Shown: positions 1 to 8,738 of the stretch, piece by piece
Layout: each line of letters begins with the position of its first letter
How positions within the stretch are numbered: position 1 is the first letter of the stretch
DNA from: Acidobacteriaceae bacterium
GTDB taxonomy: Bacteria; Acidobacteriota; Terriglobia; Terriglobales; Acidobacteriaceae
Assembly: GCA_003168355.1 (NCBI GenBank)
Contig: PMSQ01000063.1
Span: 1 to 64,000 of the forward strand
Direction: 5' to 3'
Length of the DNA stretch: 64,000 nucleotides
The notes under the pieces: generated by a model
Told to the model about the DNA's origin: nothing
What the model saw: the letters and a program-made list of their open reading frames with translations, nothing else
Database searches by the model: none
Program-made: the position numbers and the translations under genes

Positions 1-498
1 TTCAACCTGCTGATGATCGAGCAGCCGCTCTGGGACGACGACATTTTCTACCACGCCCGCCTCCAGAAAGAACTGCGCACCGCGATTTGTCTCGACGAAT
101 CAATCGTCAGCGCGCGCGCAGCCGCCAATGCAGTCGAGACCGGAGCGTGCCGCATCATCAACGTCAAAGTCGGCCGCGTCGGCGGATTCGCGGAAGCCAA
201 GAAAATCCACGACATCTGCCAGTCGCAAAATATTCCCGTATGGTGTGGAGGCATGCTCGAATCCGGCATTGGCCGCGCCCACAACATCGCGCTTTCCACG
301 CTGAAAAATTTCAGTCTGCCCGGGGACGTTTCGGCCTCGAAACGTTATTGGAAGGAAGACATCATCGATCCGGAAGTGCAAGTTTCACAGCAGGGAATGA
401 TTGCGATTAGCGACCTGCCGGGGACCGGCTATCGAATCAAAGAAGACCTGATCGAAAAATTGACAGTAAGGAAGGAAACGCTGCGCGCCCGAGCGTAA
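1..498 (+). CDS. menC: o-succinylbenzoate synthase-like enzyme (MenC / enolase superfamily), C-terminal part
   Basis: The frame is open from the first base of the window, so the gene starts upstream and only about 165 C-terminal residues are seen. Enolase-superfamily features are visible: the EQPL strand end, the LDESI metal-ligand strand, NVKVGRVGGFAEA, and the CGGMLESGIGRAHN block typical of MenC/N-acylamino-acid racemase-type proteins. MenC dehydrates SHCHC to o-succinylbenzoate in menaquinone synthesis. A closely related dipeptide epimerase or N-acylamino-acid racemase is the main alternative, and the missing N-terminal capping domain would be needed to decide. No other men gene is in view. 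The stop is TAA at 496-498, and the next gene is on the opposite strand. Confidence 0.72.
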   Translation, partial: FNLLMIEQPLWDDDIFYHARLQKELRTAICLDESIVSARAAANAVETGACRIINVKVGRVGGFAEAKKIHDICQSQNIPVWCGGMLESGIGRAHNIALSTLKNFSLPGDVSASKRYWKEDIIDPEVQVSQQGMIAISDLPGTGYRIKEDLIEKLTVRKETLRARA

Positions 499-616
499 CG
501 CTGGGCGCCATTTTATAATGGTAGTCGGCCGCCTGTTTTCGTCAACTATCCGATCACATCGTATGTGGCGTGACTGTTGAAACATCGTCATCACACTCAT
601 TGACCGCCATCGTCTC

Positions 617-1561
617 CTAGTGCGACTTCGGGTCCGTCGCCGCTGCTCCCGGTTTATGATTCTCGGCCAGCTTCGCTTCTTCCGCCTCCAACATCTCCAC
701 TCCCTGGGCAAACGTAGTGCTGTCCGGCACGCGACGGAAGTCGCTGAACACTTCCTCAGATTTGATCGAGAGACTCTTGAAGAGAAGAATTTTCCCCGCA
801 AAGCTCAGGGACATGCGCGAGACGTCCCAGGAACCATCCCCAACATCCCGCTGTTCCACGAGAAAATGTCCACCCTTATCGAGATGCCCCAGAATCCCCC
901 AGCCAAAGCCCACTTCCTTGAACAGAGTCCCGTCAATCCGGGCGATCCTCCGCGCCGCCGCATCAATCAGGAGAAATCCCTGCATCCCGGCGAGCACCTG
1001 CTCCACGTGAGACGGCGGCGCATATGCCGGGTTGGGCCGGAATTTTAGGCGCACCAGCCGAGCCCCATCCTTGCCCACGTCCGCCACGCCTGTCTCCTCG
1101 CCGTCATAGTCGTAAAGAAAAGCCGCGGGCAACGCTTTTACGATGCGCAGCGTATGTTCGTCATTCTCCTGCTCTTGCGAATGTTTGCGTTTAAGCAGAT
1201 CGCGATTGTCCGCCAGACCCGCCAGGCGGCTGTTCTCGCCCTGCATTTGTTCCGGCGTAAGCGGTTGGTCGTTGTAGGCGATGGTCATGCCCGCCATTGC
1301 CTCCCGCGTCTCGACATACAGCCTGGTTTGTGAGCCTTGCGAAGTTTGCTTGCGCGATCGAAACATATGCTTCGTTGAAATGTCGTTGGCGGCTGCTACC
1401 TCGTTTGCAACTGCGGCGCGCACCAGTTCAATCGGAGAAGCCGCATCCTGAACGGAACCTGACTGCATGCCCGCGGCAAGGGAACGCGCGTTCATGCCGG
1501 CGAGCCAGGCGACCAGCGAAACAACCGTAGCGACCCGCTGAGTTGTCCCCTGTCTCATCAT
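617..1561 (-). CDS. secreted protein of unknown function
   Basis: About 314 residues. The N-terminus has basic residues followed by a hydrophobic stretch (VATVVSLVAWLAG) and an Ala-rich cleavage region, so export through Sec is likely. The mature part is a mix of charged helices and beta strands (for example LKFRPNPAY, GFLLIDAAARRIARIDGTLF, GWGILGHLDKGGHF), faintly like lipoprotein-carrier (LolA-type) folds, but no family can be named with confidence. The start was placed at the tandem ATGs near 1558-1561, because the frame extends further upstream only through residues that do not resemble a signal peptide. It is convergent with the menC-like gene and divergent from bactofilin. Confidence 0.6.
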   Translation of the reverse strand: MMRQGTTQRVATVVSLVAWLAGMNARSLAAGMQSGSVQDAASPIELVRAAVANEVAAANDISTKHMFRSRKQTSQGSQTRLYVETREAMAGMTIAYNDQPLTPEQMQGENSRLAGLADNRDLLKRKHSQEQENDEHTLRIVKALPAAFLYDYDGEETGVADVGKDGARLVRLKFRPNPAYAPPSHVEQVLAGMQGFLLIDAAARRIARIDGTLFKEVGFGWGILGHLDKGGHFLVEQRDVGDGSWDVSRMSLSFAGKILLFKSLSIKSEEVFSDFRRVPDSTTFAQGVEMLEAEEAKLAENHKPGAAATDPKSH

Positions 1562-1774
1562 GACCGACTCACAGTGTTCCCACGTCTTCAGTGTACCAAT
1601 TGGCCTTCGTGGCATTCTCTACAGGGAACCTGGTATTAACCTTGGCGCAGGCACGGCTTGCCGCGCACTCCGTGCCTTGCGTATAGTCGTTGCAGTGAGC
1701 AATGTTCCGGTTTTGCTTGCAGACTTTGATTCGGAGCCAACCGGCAGATCCCGTTGCATCCAGGAGAGCGTCCT

Positions 1775-2119
1775 ATGAGTACTCCAGCTACCGCGTTGGC
1801 ACAAATCGGCAAATCGGTCTTCGTCAAGGGCGAACTTTCGGGCAGCGAAGATCTGTATGTAGATGGTCAGGTCGAGGGCAGCATCGCCCTCAAAGGCAAC
1901 AGCCTCACGGTTGGCCCAAACGGGCAGGTTAAAGCCAGCGTCGATGCCAAGGGCGTTGTGGTGCAGGGAAAACTCGAAGGCAACATTCAGGCCAGCGACC
2001 GCGTGGACTTGCGCAAGTCCGCCATGGTTACCGGAGACATCTCAGCCCAGCGCATCTCCATTGAAGAAGGCGCTTTTGTGAAGGGCAAGGTTGATATTCA
2101 CCGGACCGACACGAAGTAA
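1775..2119 (+). CDS. bactofilin-family cytoskeletal protein
   Basis: A 114-residue protein made almost entirely of the short beta-helical repeats of bactofilins (DUF583): GKSVFVKGELSGSEDLYVDG, then repeated G-x-V/I-x-G turns through GDISAQRISIEEGAFVKG. Bactofilins polymerise without nucleotide into filaments that scaffold cell-wall or polar machinery, at the cytoplasmic face of the membrane. The ATG at 1775 is preceded by an AGGAGAG ribosome-binding site (about 1762-1768), which favours it over an upstream TTG in the same frame. The flexible N- and C-termini are short. A methyltransferase gene follows 35 bases downstream on the same strand and may be co-transcribed. Confidence 0.9.
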   Translation: MSTPATALAQIGKSVFVKGELSGSEDLYVDGQVEGSIALKGNSLTVGPNGQVKASVDAKGVVVQGKLEGNIQASDRVDLRKSAMVTGDISAQRISIEEGAFVKGKVDIHRTDTK

Positions 2120-2154
2120 ATTGGCCTGAGCGGATCGGCAGTCAGGATGTAAGG

Positions 2155-2871
2155 ATGTCATCAGTCTCGCAGACTTTCATGAAACTTTTTCGAGGATCAT
2201 CCGGATCGGAGACCATTCCGGCGCAGAGCTCTCAGAAGCTCACCCGCCGCTCCAGCGGCTTGGGCGAGTTATCTCGCACCTGGGAGTCCGCCGAAAATCT
2301 TTGTGTTCTGGACCTGGGATCGACCTCCCCGACCAACATCCGTCACTTCACCGAGCACGGTCACAGAATCTACAGCGAAGATCTGCTCACCGCCTCCACC
2401 GACTCCGAACTTCTCACCAAAGACGAGCAGGGGAGTGCGATTCTCGACAGCCGGAAGTTTCTGGCGGATAATCTGGTCTATCCGGCCGCTCACTTCGATT
2501 TTATTCTTTGCTGGAATCTGCCGGACTACCTCGATGAGAGCCTGGTGAAGCCGGTCGTGGGACGGCTCTGGTCGGTATTGAAACCCGGCGGCATGTTGCT
2601 GGCGTTCTTTCATACCCGCGATGCCGGTCCCGACTCGCCGTGCCATCGCTTCCACATCGTCGGCCCCGACACTTTGGAGATGCAGAAGATTGTGCTGCGC
2701 CGCGAAGCCCGGCGCGGTCCCACCGGTGCGGTCCATACTGCCATCTCGGATGGCTTCCAGTTGCAGCGCGTGTTCAACAACCGCCACATCGAAAATCTCT
2801 TCCGCGATTTCGCTTCCATCAAATTCTTCCTCGCCCGAGATAACGTCCGCGAAGTGTTGGTCGTCCGCTAG
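2155..2871 (+). CDS. class I SAM-dependent methyltransferase
   Basis: 238 residues with a Rossmann methyltransferase core: motif I variant VLDLGSTSPTNIRHF (around residues 50-65), an acidic strand end (IYSED), and the FDFILCWNLPDYLDE / LKPGGMLLAFFHT blocks (motifs IV-V), where the strand after LKPGG is a hallmark. The substrate is unknown. The glycine-rich loop is imperfect (DLGSTSP instead of DxGxGxG), so SAM binding should be normal or weak rather than assumed. It lies just downstream of bactofilin. Its last four bases overlap the 3' end of a second methyltransferase gene on the other strand. Confidence 0.75.
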   Translation: MSSVSQTFMKLFRGSSGSETIPAQSSQKLTRRSSGLGELSRTWESAENLCVLDLGSTSPTNIRHFTEHGHRIYSEDLLTASTDSELLTKDEQGSAILDSRKFLADNLVYPAAHFDFILCWNLPDYLDESLVKPVVGRLWSVLKPGGMLLAFFHTRDAGPDSPCHRFHIVGPDTLEMQKIVLRREARRGPTGAVHTAISDGFQLQRVFNNRHIENLFRDFASIKFFLARDNVREVLVVR

Positions 2872-3599
2872 GCTGTTCTGGTCTTTTCGGCCGCACTCTT
2901 CCAGACAATCACTCCCATGCGGAAAAGGTAATGGCGGGAAATCTCCACCTGCCTGACTCCCTGCGAAGAAAAAGCAGATGCGATCAAGCTCCTGATCTCC
3001 GCCGGAACATACGCCCGGCGCACCGAGGTCAGCCCATCCATCCAGGCCACCCGGCTGCGCATAAGGGGAAATCCAGCAAACGCCAAAGCCAGATGCAAGG
3101 GGTGCCGGACGAGGTCGTTGATCAGCAGCGCCCGCCGGCTCACCCGCAGACCTTCGCGCACGAACTGCGCCAGTTGCTGCGGCCCCAGATGATGCGCGAA
3201 AAGGCAGCAACTCACCAGATCGAAAGCTCCATCCCCAAAGGGGAGAGCAAACGCATCGCCCACAACAGAGTGATTCTGACCGGTCTGATCTTTTGCGGTG
3301 GGATTTCCCAGTGGCAGGTGAGATCGCGCTCGATCCAGCAGCGCGGCGTCCAGCGTGATGCCCCGTCGCGCCAGTCTCTGCTGGACCATCTCCGGTACTT
3401 CTCCCGACCCAGCAGCCACTTCCAGCAGCGAGATACGTTTCATCCCGTAAGCTTGAGCCACGCGCTCCACCATCTTCTGCGTGGTGGTGACTCCGCCGAA
3501 CCAGCGGTTGACCCGGCCAATATCCCGCATAGAAATCTCAACGTCCGCTGGAGAACAAGCGTCGGAATCGAGAATCTCTGGCGCGTCGATTCTTTGCAT
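2868..3599 (-). CDS. SAM-dependent methyltransferase, UbiE/type III polyketide-associated type
   Basis: 243 residues. Motif I is LLEVAAGSGEVPEM (around residues 58-71), followed by GDAFALPFGDGAFDLVSCCLFAHHL, the classical methyltransferase_11 pattern, and by RVSRRALLINDLVRHPLH. The INDL-RH motif resembles methyltransferases found beside type III polyketide synthases, but no synthase is visible here, so the substrate stays open. The N-terminal segment (about 23 residues before MRDIGRVNRWFGG) may not belong to the protein, and a start at that internal Met is possible. Its 3' end overlaps the converging methyltransferase by four bases. Confidence 0.72.
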   Translation of the reverse strand: MQRIDAPEILDSDACSPADVEISMRDIGRVNRWFGGVTTTQKMVERVAQAYGMKRISLLEVAAGSGEVPEMVQQRLARRGITLDAALLDRARSHLPLGNPTAKDQTGQNHSVVGDAFALPFGDGAFDLVSCCLFAHHLGPQQLAQFVREGLRVSRRALLINDLVRHPLHLALAFAGFPLMRSRVAWMDGLTSVRRAYVPAEIRSLIASAFSSQGVRQVEISRHYLFRMGVIVWKSAAEKTRTA

Positions 3600-3660
3600 G
3601 GCAGGATAGTGTTTCGATTCGGATTTTTCGACTCCGGAGATTCTTCACGCAGTCGAAGGC

Positions 3661-3722
3661 TTTGAAAGGGCGCGGCTTCAGTCGCGCCGTTAGAAGTCCA
3701 CGAAAACCACGGGCTTTAGCCC
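3661..3722. repeat. two-stem dispersed repeat, copy A
   Basis: Between the 3' end of the ABC exporter gene and the methyltransferase start. The first stem is GGCGCGGC-TTCA-GTCGCGCC (eight pairs, one G-T) and the second is GGGC-TTTA-GCCC, separated by about 22 bases. The same two-stem layout recurs at 44910, 46113 and 60447. Confidence 0.6.
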
Positions 3723-3738
3723 TCGCACGGCCCCGGCT

Positions 3739-5478
3739 TCAAACCTCGGCCAGTTCCTCTTCCAGCAATTGCTTGTTATACAGGTCGCTGTAGTAGCCGT
3801 TCAAGGCGAGCAGTTCGTCGTGCGTTCCCAGTTCCACGATGCGTCCATCGTGCAGCACGGCAATGCGATCGGCGTTGCGGACCGTCGAAACGCGGTGGGA
3901 GATAAAGATGGTGGTGCGGCCCTGCATCACATCGCGCAGGTGATTCAGGATTTTGTCTTCGGTGTGCGTGTCGACGCTGGAGAGCGCATCATCGAGGATG
4001 AGGATGCGCGGATTTCGGATCAGAGCCCGAGCCAGCGCCGCCCGCTGTTTCTGCCCTCCAGACAGCGTGATTCCACGCTCGCCTACCATCGTCTGATACT
4101 GCTCGGGAAAGCCTTCGATGTCGCCGGCGACATCGGCAGCGTTCGCCGCGTCCTGAATTTCCTGCTCGGTCGCCGACTCTACCCCGAGGGCAATGTTCTC
4201 CCGAATGCGGTCGCTGAACAAGAATGTCTCCTGCGGCACAAAGCCAATGCTCCGGCGGAGCGAAGCCAGAGAAAACTCGCGAATCGGCCGGCCATCCACC
4301 AGAACCATCCCTGGCTCTGCGTCGTAAATGCGCGGAATTAGATTGACCAACGTGGTTTTTCCCGATCCCGTCGGCCCCACGATCGCCATACTGCTGCCCG
4401 CCGGAATGCGCAGGTTCAGGTCGTGCAGCACGCGCTTGCCCTCATATTCAAAGCTCAGCCCGCGGAATTCGATCTCGCCTTCCACGTTCCGTTCGCGTGC
4501 CTCAACGTCATCTTTGATCTCGGGTTGTTCCTGCAGAATCTCGTTCAGGCGGACCAGCGACGCCGTGCCTCGCTGGAAAATATTGATCACCCAGCCCAGC
4601 GCAATGATGGGAAAGGTAAGCTGCATCATGTAGATGTTGAAGGCGGTGAAAGCGCCAATCTTCATATGGCCTTGCAACACTTCCCGCCCGCCCATCCACA
4701 AGACCAGCACCAGGGCCAGACCGAGCATCAGTTCCAGCGTTGGCCAGAGCATGCCCATCAGCCGCACCAGCTTGAGACTGCGCGCCACATATTCCTGGTT
4801 CGCAGTTTCGAAAGATTCAATTTCCGCTTCTTCCTGCACATAGGCGCGAATCACGCGCGCCCCGGAAAAGTTTTCCTGGGCTCGCGCAGAAATGTCGGAG
4901 AACATCGCCTGAATTCTCTCGAAGCGCTCGTGAATCCTCCGCCCGAAGTATTGAATGACAATGCTGATCACGGGCAACGGCAGAAACGCGTAGAACGTCA
5001 GTTTGGGACTGTTGCCCACCATGAACCACAACGCCGCCGTCGTGAAAACCAGGGTATTCGCCGAGTACATGATCGCCGGGCCCATCAGCATGCGCACCGC
5101 GTTCAAATCGTTCGTCACCCTGGCCATAATGTCGCCGGTGCGCATCCGCTGGTAGTAGGAATAGGAAAGCGTTTCCAGGTGCGCGAAAAGGTCATTGCGC
5201 AGGTCGAACTCAATGTCGCGCGAGATGCCGATCACAACCCACCGCGTTAGAAAAAGAAAAATCCCCCGCACTGCCGCTAGCGCCAGCACCTGCAGCGCGA
5301 AGATCAGAAGTTTGTGCCGGGTGACGCCACCTTCCAGACTCTGAGCCGCATTGCCGATCACCCGAGGCAGTCCCGCCCAGGCGCCGTTGCTCAAAATAAT
5401 GCACACCGCGCCCGCCGCGAAGCCCCAGCGATAGCGCTTGAGGTAGGGCAGAAGCGGACGCATACTTTTTGGAATCAT
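3739..5478 (-). CDS. ABC exporter, fused permease and ATPase (MsbA/MdlB type)
   Basis: 579 residues. The N-terminal half holds about six membrane segments of the ABC type-1 fold (starting near WGFAAGAVCIILSNGAWAG) with the LRTGD/RMRTGDIMARVTNDL coupling-helix signature of exporters. The nucleotide-binding domain follows with Walker A GPTGSGKTT (about residue 370), a Q-loop, the signature LSGGQKQRAALARAL, Walker B ILILDDALSSVD and the H-loop TIFISHRVSTV. It should act as a homo- or heterodimer in the inner membrane, exporting a lipid, drug or peptide; the substrate cannot be read from sequence. It is monocistronic, flanked by a dispersed repeat on its 3' side. Confidence 0.9.
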   Translation of the reverse strand: MIPKSMRPLLPYLKRYRWGFAAGAVCIILSNGAWAGLPRVIGNAAQSLEGGVTRHKLLIFALQVLALAAVRGIFLFLTRWVVIGISRDIEFDLRNDLFAHLETLSYSYYQRMRTGDIMARVTNDLNAVRMLMGPAIMYSANTLVFTTAALWFMVGNSPKLTFYAFLPLPVISIVIQYFGRRIHERFERIQAMFSDISARAQENFSGARVIRAYVQEEAEIESFETANQEYVARSLKLVRLMGMLWPTLELMLGLALVLVLWMGGREVLQGHMKIGAFTAFNIYMMQLTFPIIALGWVINIFQRGTASLVRLNEILQEQPEIKDDVEARERNVEGEIEFRGLSFEYEGKRVLHDLNLRIPAGSSMAIVGPTGSGKTTLVNLIPRIYDAEPGMVLVDGRPIREFSLASLRRSIGFVPQETFLFSDRIRENIALGVESATEQEIQDAANAADVAGDIEGFPEQYQTMVGERGITLSGGQKQRAALARALIRNPRILILDDALSSVDTHTEDKILNHLRDVMQGRTTIFISHRVSTVRNADRIAVLHDGRIVELGTHDELLALNGYYSDLYNKQLLEEELAEV

Positions 5479-5654
5479 GCAGATTGTGTAGATGAAATTC
5501 TAGCAGGCGGGGTTCAAGTTTTGGCAGGGCAGGAGCAGACAGGAGTTTCTCTGGAAATTTTCGGCGCAGCCGCGCTACGTCAGGCAAGGAGCCCGATCAC
5601 GCGCGGCTGAGAGGGTAGAACAAGCTCTAACGCAAAGTCTCGCAGAAGGCCGTC

Positions 5655-6143
5655 TTACTTCTCGGGAGGAGCGGACGGCTCGCTCTGCATATGTTGCTGC
5701 ATGCGCGCTTCCCGGTTGGCCTCGAATTCCTTCATCTTGGCCTGCTGATCCGGCGTGAGCAACTGGAATAGTTCGTTGTGAATGCGGGTTTCCTGCACCG
5801 CCAGCTCCTCCACGGTCTGCGTATGCTGCGCGACTATGGCCCGCACTTTTACTTCATCGTACGCGCCTTCCTCATACGGCTTCAGCTGCTCGTGAGCCTG
5901 CCGTAGTTGCTCCATCAAAGGTTCCAGCGTGGGGCGCTCTTTCTGCATGACGGCCTTTATCTGGGCCTTTTGGGCGTCGCTCAGATCCAGGTACTTGGCG
6001 AAGAAGCCCATCATGTGGCCTCCCATGCCGAATTCCTGCCCATGCATCGGTGGAGGCACATCCGCGGTTTGCGACTTAGCGATTGCACTGCCCAACATCA
6101 CCGCCAGGGCCGCCACCAGCAAGCGAAAACGAATCGATTTCAT
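5655..6143 (-). CDS. periplasmic Spy/CpxP-like protein (LTxxQ family)
   Basis: 162 residues with a clear signal peptide (MKSIRFRLLVAALAVMLGSA, cleavage near AIAKSQ). The mature part is helical and has the paired LTxxQ-type motifs of the CpxP/Spy family: LDLSDAQKAQIKAVM (about residue 50) and LTPDQQAKMKEF (near residue 130). Family members are periplasmic chaperones or inhibitors of the envelope-stress kinase CpxA. Here the gene is divergent from an OmpR-type regulator and kinase pair, the same relationship as E. coli cpxP with cpxRA. The shared intergenic region carries GTAAA repeats that match the CpxR box. Confidence 0.85.
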   Translation of the reverse strand: MKSIRFRLLVAALAVMLGSAIAKSQTADVPPPMHGQEFGMGGHMMGFFAKYLDLSDAQKAQIKAVMQKERPTLEPLMEQLRQAHEQLKPYEEGAYDEVKVRAIVAQHTQTVEELAVQETRIHNELFQLLTPDQQAKMKEFEANREARMQQHMQSEPSAPPEK

Positions 6144-6241
6144 AAACTCTTGACTCCTTCAAGGCCGATTCTTACGGGGAACTAATTCGAGAACCAGGGC
6201 CTTGCCACTTTCATAAAAACACGATTCCTGTGGGAAAGTAG

Positions 6242-6267
6242 TAAAAAGTCAGTAAAAGCGAGTAAAG
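6242..6267. promoter_or_regulatory. candidate CpxR-type operator (three GTAAA repeats)
   Basis: In the divergent region between the Spy/CpxP-like gene and the response regulator, GTAAA occurs at 6242-6246, 6253-6257 and 6263-6267. The last pair is spaced exactly five bases (GTAAA-AGCGA-GTAAA), the published E. coli CpxR consensus GTAAA-N5-GTAAA. The first interval is six bases. The sequence is read directly; binding is inferred from position and from the neighbouring genes. Confidence 0.55.
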
Positions 6268-6350
6268 TTTTGTCAACCGGGAACGAGCTGCGATTTGACA
6301 ATTCTTTACTGCCGGCGCTGCCTGCTTGGTGCACAATGAAAACCACGAAG

Positions 6351-7073
6351 ATGGAACGAATTTTGGTTATCGACGATGACGTAGAACTCTGCACTCTGGT
6401 CGGCGAGTACCTGCAGGCCGAGGGTTTCGTGGTGGAAGCGGCGCACGACGGCGAGAGCGGATTGCAGCGCGCCACCAGCGGCGGTTACCTGCTCGTGGTT
6501 TTGGACGTGATGCTGCCCGGCATCAATGGCTTCGAGGTACTGCGCAGAATCCGCGCAGCCTCGCGCCTGCCCGTGCTATTGCTCACCGCGCGCGGGGAAG
6601 ATGTGGACCGCATTGTTGGTCTGGAGATCGGCGCAGATGATTATCTGCCCAAACCTTTCAATCCGCGGGAACTGGTGGCGCGGATTCGCGCCATCCTGCG
6701 CCGCACACGGAGCGACAAGTCAGTCCCGTCGGCGCCTGATGTGGTTCGCGTGGGCGAGATTGAACTCGATCCTGCTACCCGCAGCGTGCGCCGCGATGGC
6801 CAGCCCGTTGACCTCACCTCGGTCGAGTTCAACTTGCTGGAAGTGTTGCTGCGCGAGGCTGGCCGCGTGGTTCCGCGCGAGCGTTTGGTGAATGCCGTGC
6901 TCAGCCGGAAATTCTCCCCTTTCGACCGCAGCATCGATATGCACGTCAGCAAAGTCCGCAAGAAACTCGGCGACACCGACGCCGACGAGCACATTAAGAC
7001 CATCCGTGGAGTGGGCTATATCTTCGCTCGTCCGCGAGAGAAAACTGGGGAAAAGGTGAAGGCCACGTCATGA
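6351..7073 (+). CDS. OmpR-family response regulator, CpxR-like
   Basis: 240 residues from the ATG at 6351, which directly precedes the receiver domain (MERILVIDDD); an in-frame ATG at 6336 is a possible alternative. The receiver has acidic pocket DDD (8-10), phosphoacceptor Asp52 (VVLDVMLPG), the Thr of LLTARG and the Lys of LPKPFNPREL. The C-terminal winged helix (about 130-235) is of OmpR/PhoB type, with VRRDGQPVDLTSVEF, REAGRVVPRERL and DMHVSKVRKKLG. It probably activates the Spy-like gene through the GTAAA sites upstream. The kinase gene overlaps its stop codon by four bases, so the two are translationally coupled. Confidence 0.9.
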   Translation: MERILVIDDDVELCTLVGEYLQAEGFVVEAAHDGESGLQRATSGGYLLVVLDVMLPGINGFEVLRRIRAASRLPVLLLTARGEDVDRIVGLEIGADDYLPKPFNPRELVARIRAILRRTRSDKSVPSAPDVVRVGEIELDPATRSVRRDGQPVDLTSVEFNLLEVLLREAGRVVPRERLVNAVLSRKFSPFDRSIDMHVSKVRKKLGDTDADEHIKTIRGVGYIFARPREKTGEKVKATS

Positions 7074-8485
7074 AGAGCCTCTTCCTCAAGATTTTTCTTT
7101 CCTTCTGGATGGCCTTTGCTCTGTTTCTTGTGCTCGCGATCCTGGTTACCCTTGCGTTTCGTCCCCGGACCTCAAGTTGGGAAGCTCTTCTTGTGACCGC
7201 GTTGAACGACTCGGTGAATGCCTACGAGCAAAAGGGCCAAAGCGGACTTGGTGAATATTTGGATAATCTGGAAAGGACGCAGCGCGTCCGCGTCTTTCTA
7301 TTCAATGAAAACATGGAGGAGGTGTCTCACCGAGGCGCGCCAGAGTGGGCGCTACGGGTCGCAAAGGGAGGGCCGAGGATTCCGCACGAGGGTTTCATTT
7401 TTCCTGCTCCGCCTCCTGTGTTGCGCGATTCGCGCGCTTCCTCCGACGGATTGCATCGTTATACGCTGGTGCTATCCCCTCCGCCGGGACCACGCCTCTT
7501 CTTAGGTCCGCGTGGTCTTCCCATCCCCGGTCTGATCATCGCCGTTATTTCCTCTGGGTTTGTTTGCTACCTGCTCTCGTGGTTCCTCACCATGCCCGTG
7601 GTTCGCCTGCGGGCCGCCACGCGCAAGCTGGCTGCCGGGGATCTTACTGCGCGGGCCGGTGCGCCCAACATCCGCAGACGCGACGAGGTTGCCGGCCTGA
7701 TGCGGGACTTCGACACCATGGCGGAGCGGCTGGAGAATCTTGTCAAAGCGCAATCGCGCCTGCTGAATGACATTTCCCACGAACTGCGCTCACCGCTGGC
7801 CCGTTTGAACGTGGCTCTGGGCCTGGCGCGACAGCGCTCCGGTCCGGAAAGCGCCAGCATGCTCGAGCGCATCGAACTCGAAGCCAGCCGTCTTAACGAA
7901 CTCATCGGACGTTTGCTGACTTTGGCCCGTCTCGAAGATGGTGAGCAGCGCGTGCCCCCAACTCCGGTGTTTCTCGACGAAGTGGTGCTGAACGTCGCTG
8001 AAGATGCTGAGTTCGAGGCCCAGGCGCGGCACTGTCACGTACGCAGCGAAATCCCGGCGGGAGGCTGGGCCGTGCGGGGAGAAGCATCCTTGCTGCACAG
8101 CGCGATTGAGAACGTTGTGCGCAATGCCATCCGCTACACCCGGGAAGGCACGACGGTTGCGATTCATCTGGCCAGGGCCGAAAACCCGAGCGGTGCGGAA
8201 GCGGTCGTAAGCGTCACCGATTGCGGTTCCGGCGTTCCGCCGGATGCGCTGGCAAAACTGTTCCAGCCTTTTTATCGGCTGGACGATGACCGGGGCCGGC
8301 AGACCGGCGGCGTTGGTCTGGGGCTGGCCATCACCGAGAGAGCGGTGCGCTTTCATGGGGGCCGCGTCGCAGCGTTCAACCGCGCCGAGGGGGGTCTTAT
8401 AGTTGAGATTCGTCTGCCTCTCGACCCGGCCATCTCCAGCGCCGGGAAAACGCCTGAACCGGTTCCCGAAGAACAAGAAGCCTAA
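7070..8485 (+). CDS. sensor histidine kinase, CpxA-like
   Basis: 471 residues. An N-terminal membrane segment (FLSFWMAFALFLVLAILVTLAF), a periplasmic loop of about 120 residues and a second membrane segment (GLIIAVISSGFVCYLLSWFL) are followed by HAMP (LRAATRKLAAGDLTARAGAP), HisKA with phosphoacceptor His237 (DISHELRSPLARLN) and HATPase_c (N-box NVVRNAIRY, G1 DCGSGVPPD, G2 GVGLGLAI). The ELRSPLARL H-box and LPxxFxRSPL-like layout match CpxA/EnvZ-type kinases. It overlaps the regulator gene by ATGA. With the divergent Spy/CpxP-like gene it forms a Cpx-like envelope-stress module. Confidence 0.9.
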   Translation: MKSLFLKIFLSFWMAFALFLVLAILVTLAFRPRTSSWEALLVTALNDSVNAYEQKGQSGLGEYLDNLERTQRVRVFLFNENMEEVSHRGAPEWALRVAKGGPRIPHEGFIFPAPPPVLRDSRASSDGLHRYTLVLSPPPGPRLFLGPRGLPIPGLIIAVISSGFVCYLLSWFLTMPVVRLRAATRKLAAGDLTARAGAPNIRRRDEVAGLMRDFDTMAERLENLVKAQSRLLNDISHELRSPLARLNVALGLARQRSGPESASMLERIELEASRLNELIGRLLTLARLEDGEQRVPPTPVFLDEVVLNVAEDAEFEAQARHCHVRSEIPAGGWAVRGEASLLHSAIENVVRNAIRYTREGTTVAIHLARAENPSGAEAVVSVTDCGSGVPPDALAKLFQPFYRLDDDRGRQTGGVGLGLAITERAVRFHGGRVAAFNRAEGGLIVEIRLPLDPAISSAGKTPEPVPEEQEA

Positions 8486-8489
8486 ACTG

Positions 8490-8562
8490 CAGTGGTCAGT
8501 AATCAGTGGCCAGTGACCAGTATCCAACGAACTGGCCACTGCCCACTGGTCACTGATCACTG
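8490..8562. repeat. imperfect palindrome of CAGTGGTCAGT-type units
   Basis: Arms 8490-8521 and 8531-8562 (32 bases each) are inverted copies matching at about 27 of 32 positions around a nine-base loop. Each arm itself contains tandem CAGT-GGTCAGT-like units. It starts five bases after the kinase stop codon, so it could act as a transcription end or RNA-stabilising hairpin. A similar dispersed element elsewhere in the genome is likely but not testable here. Confidence 0.55.
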
Positions 8563-8738
8563 CCTTCAGGCAACTCGCGGCTGTCTCCGAGGTTCCAATG
8601 AGGTTGGTGGGCGTTTGCTCTTCCCGCGCATTCCTGATACATAAATGGATGGCAATTCACGCCTTCACAAAGGTGTTCCAGCCCGGCTTGTAACGGCCGG
8701 GCAGTGCGGAAGCACGTTCACAGGAGATAAAGCGAAGA

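Noticed and set aside
6296-6325. Sigma-70 promoter beginning TTGACA upstream of the response regulator
   Set aside because: TTGACA is present, but 17 bases later there is no TATAAT-like hexamer, so no promoter was called.
8576-8738. Riboswitch in the leader of the beta-propeller lipoprotein gene
   Set aside because: Only a simple GC hairpin is visible; no known riboswitch core was recognised.
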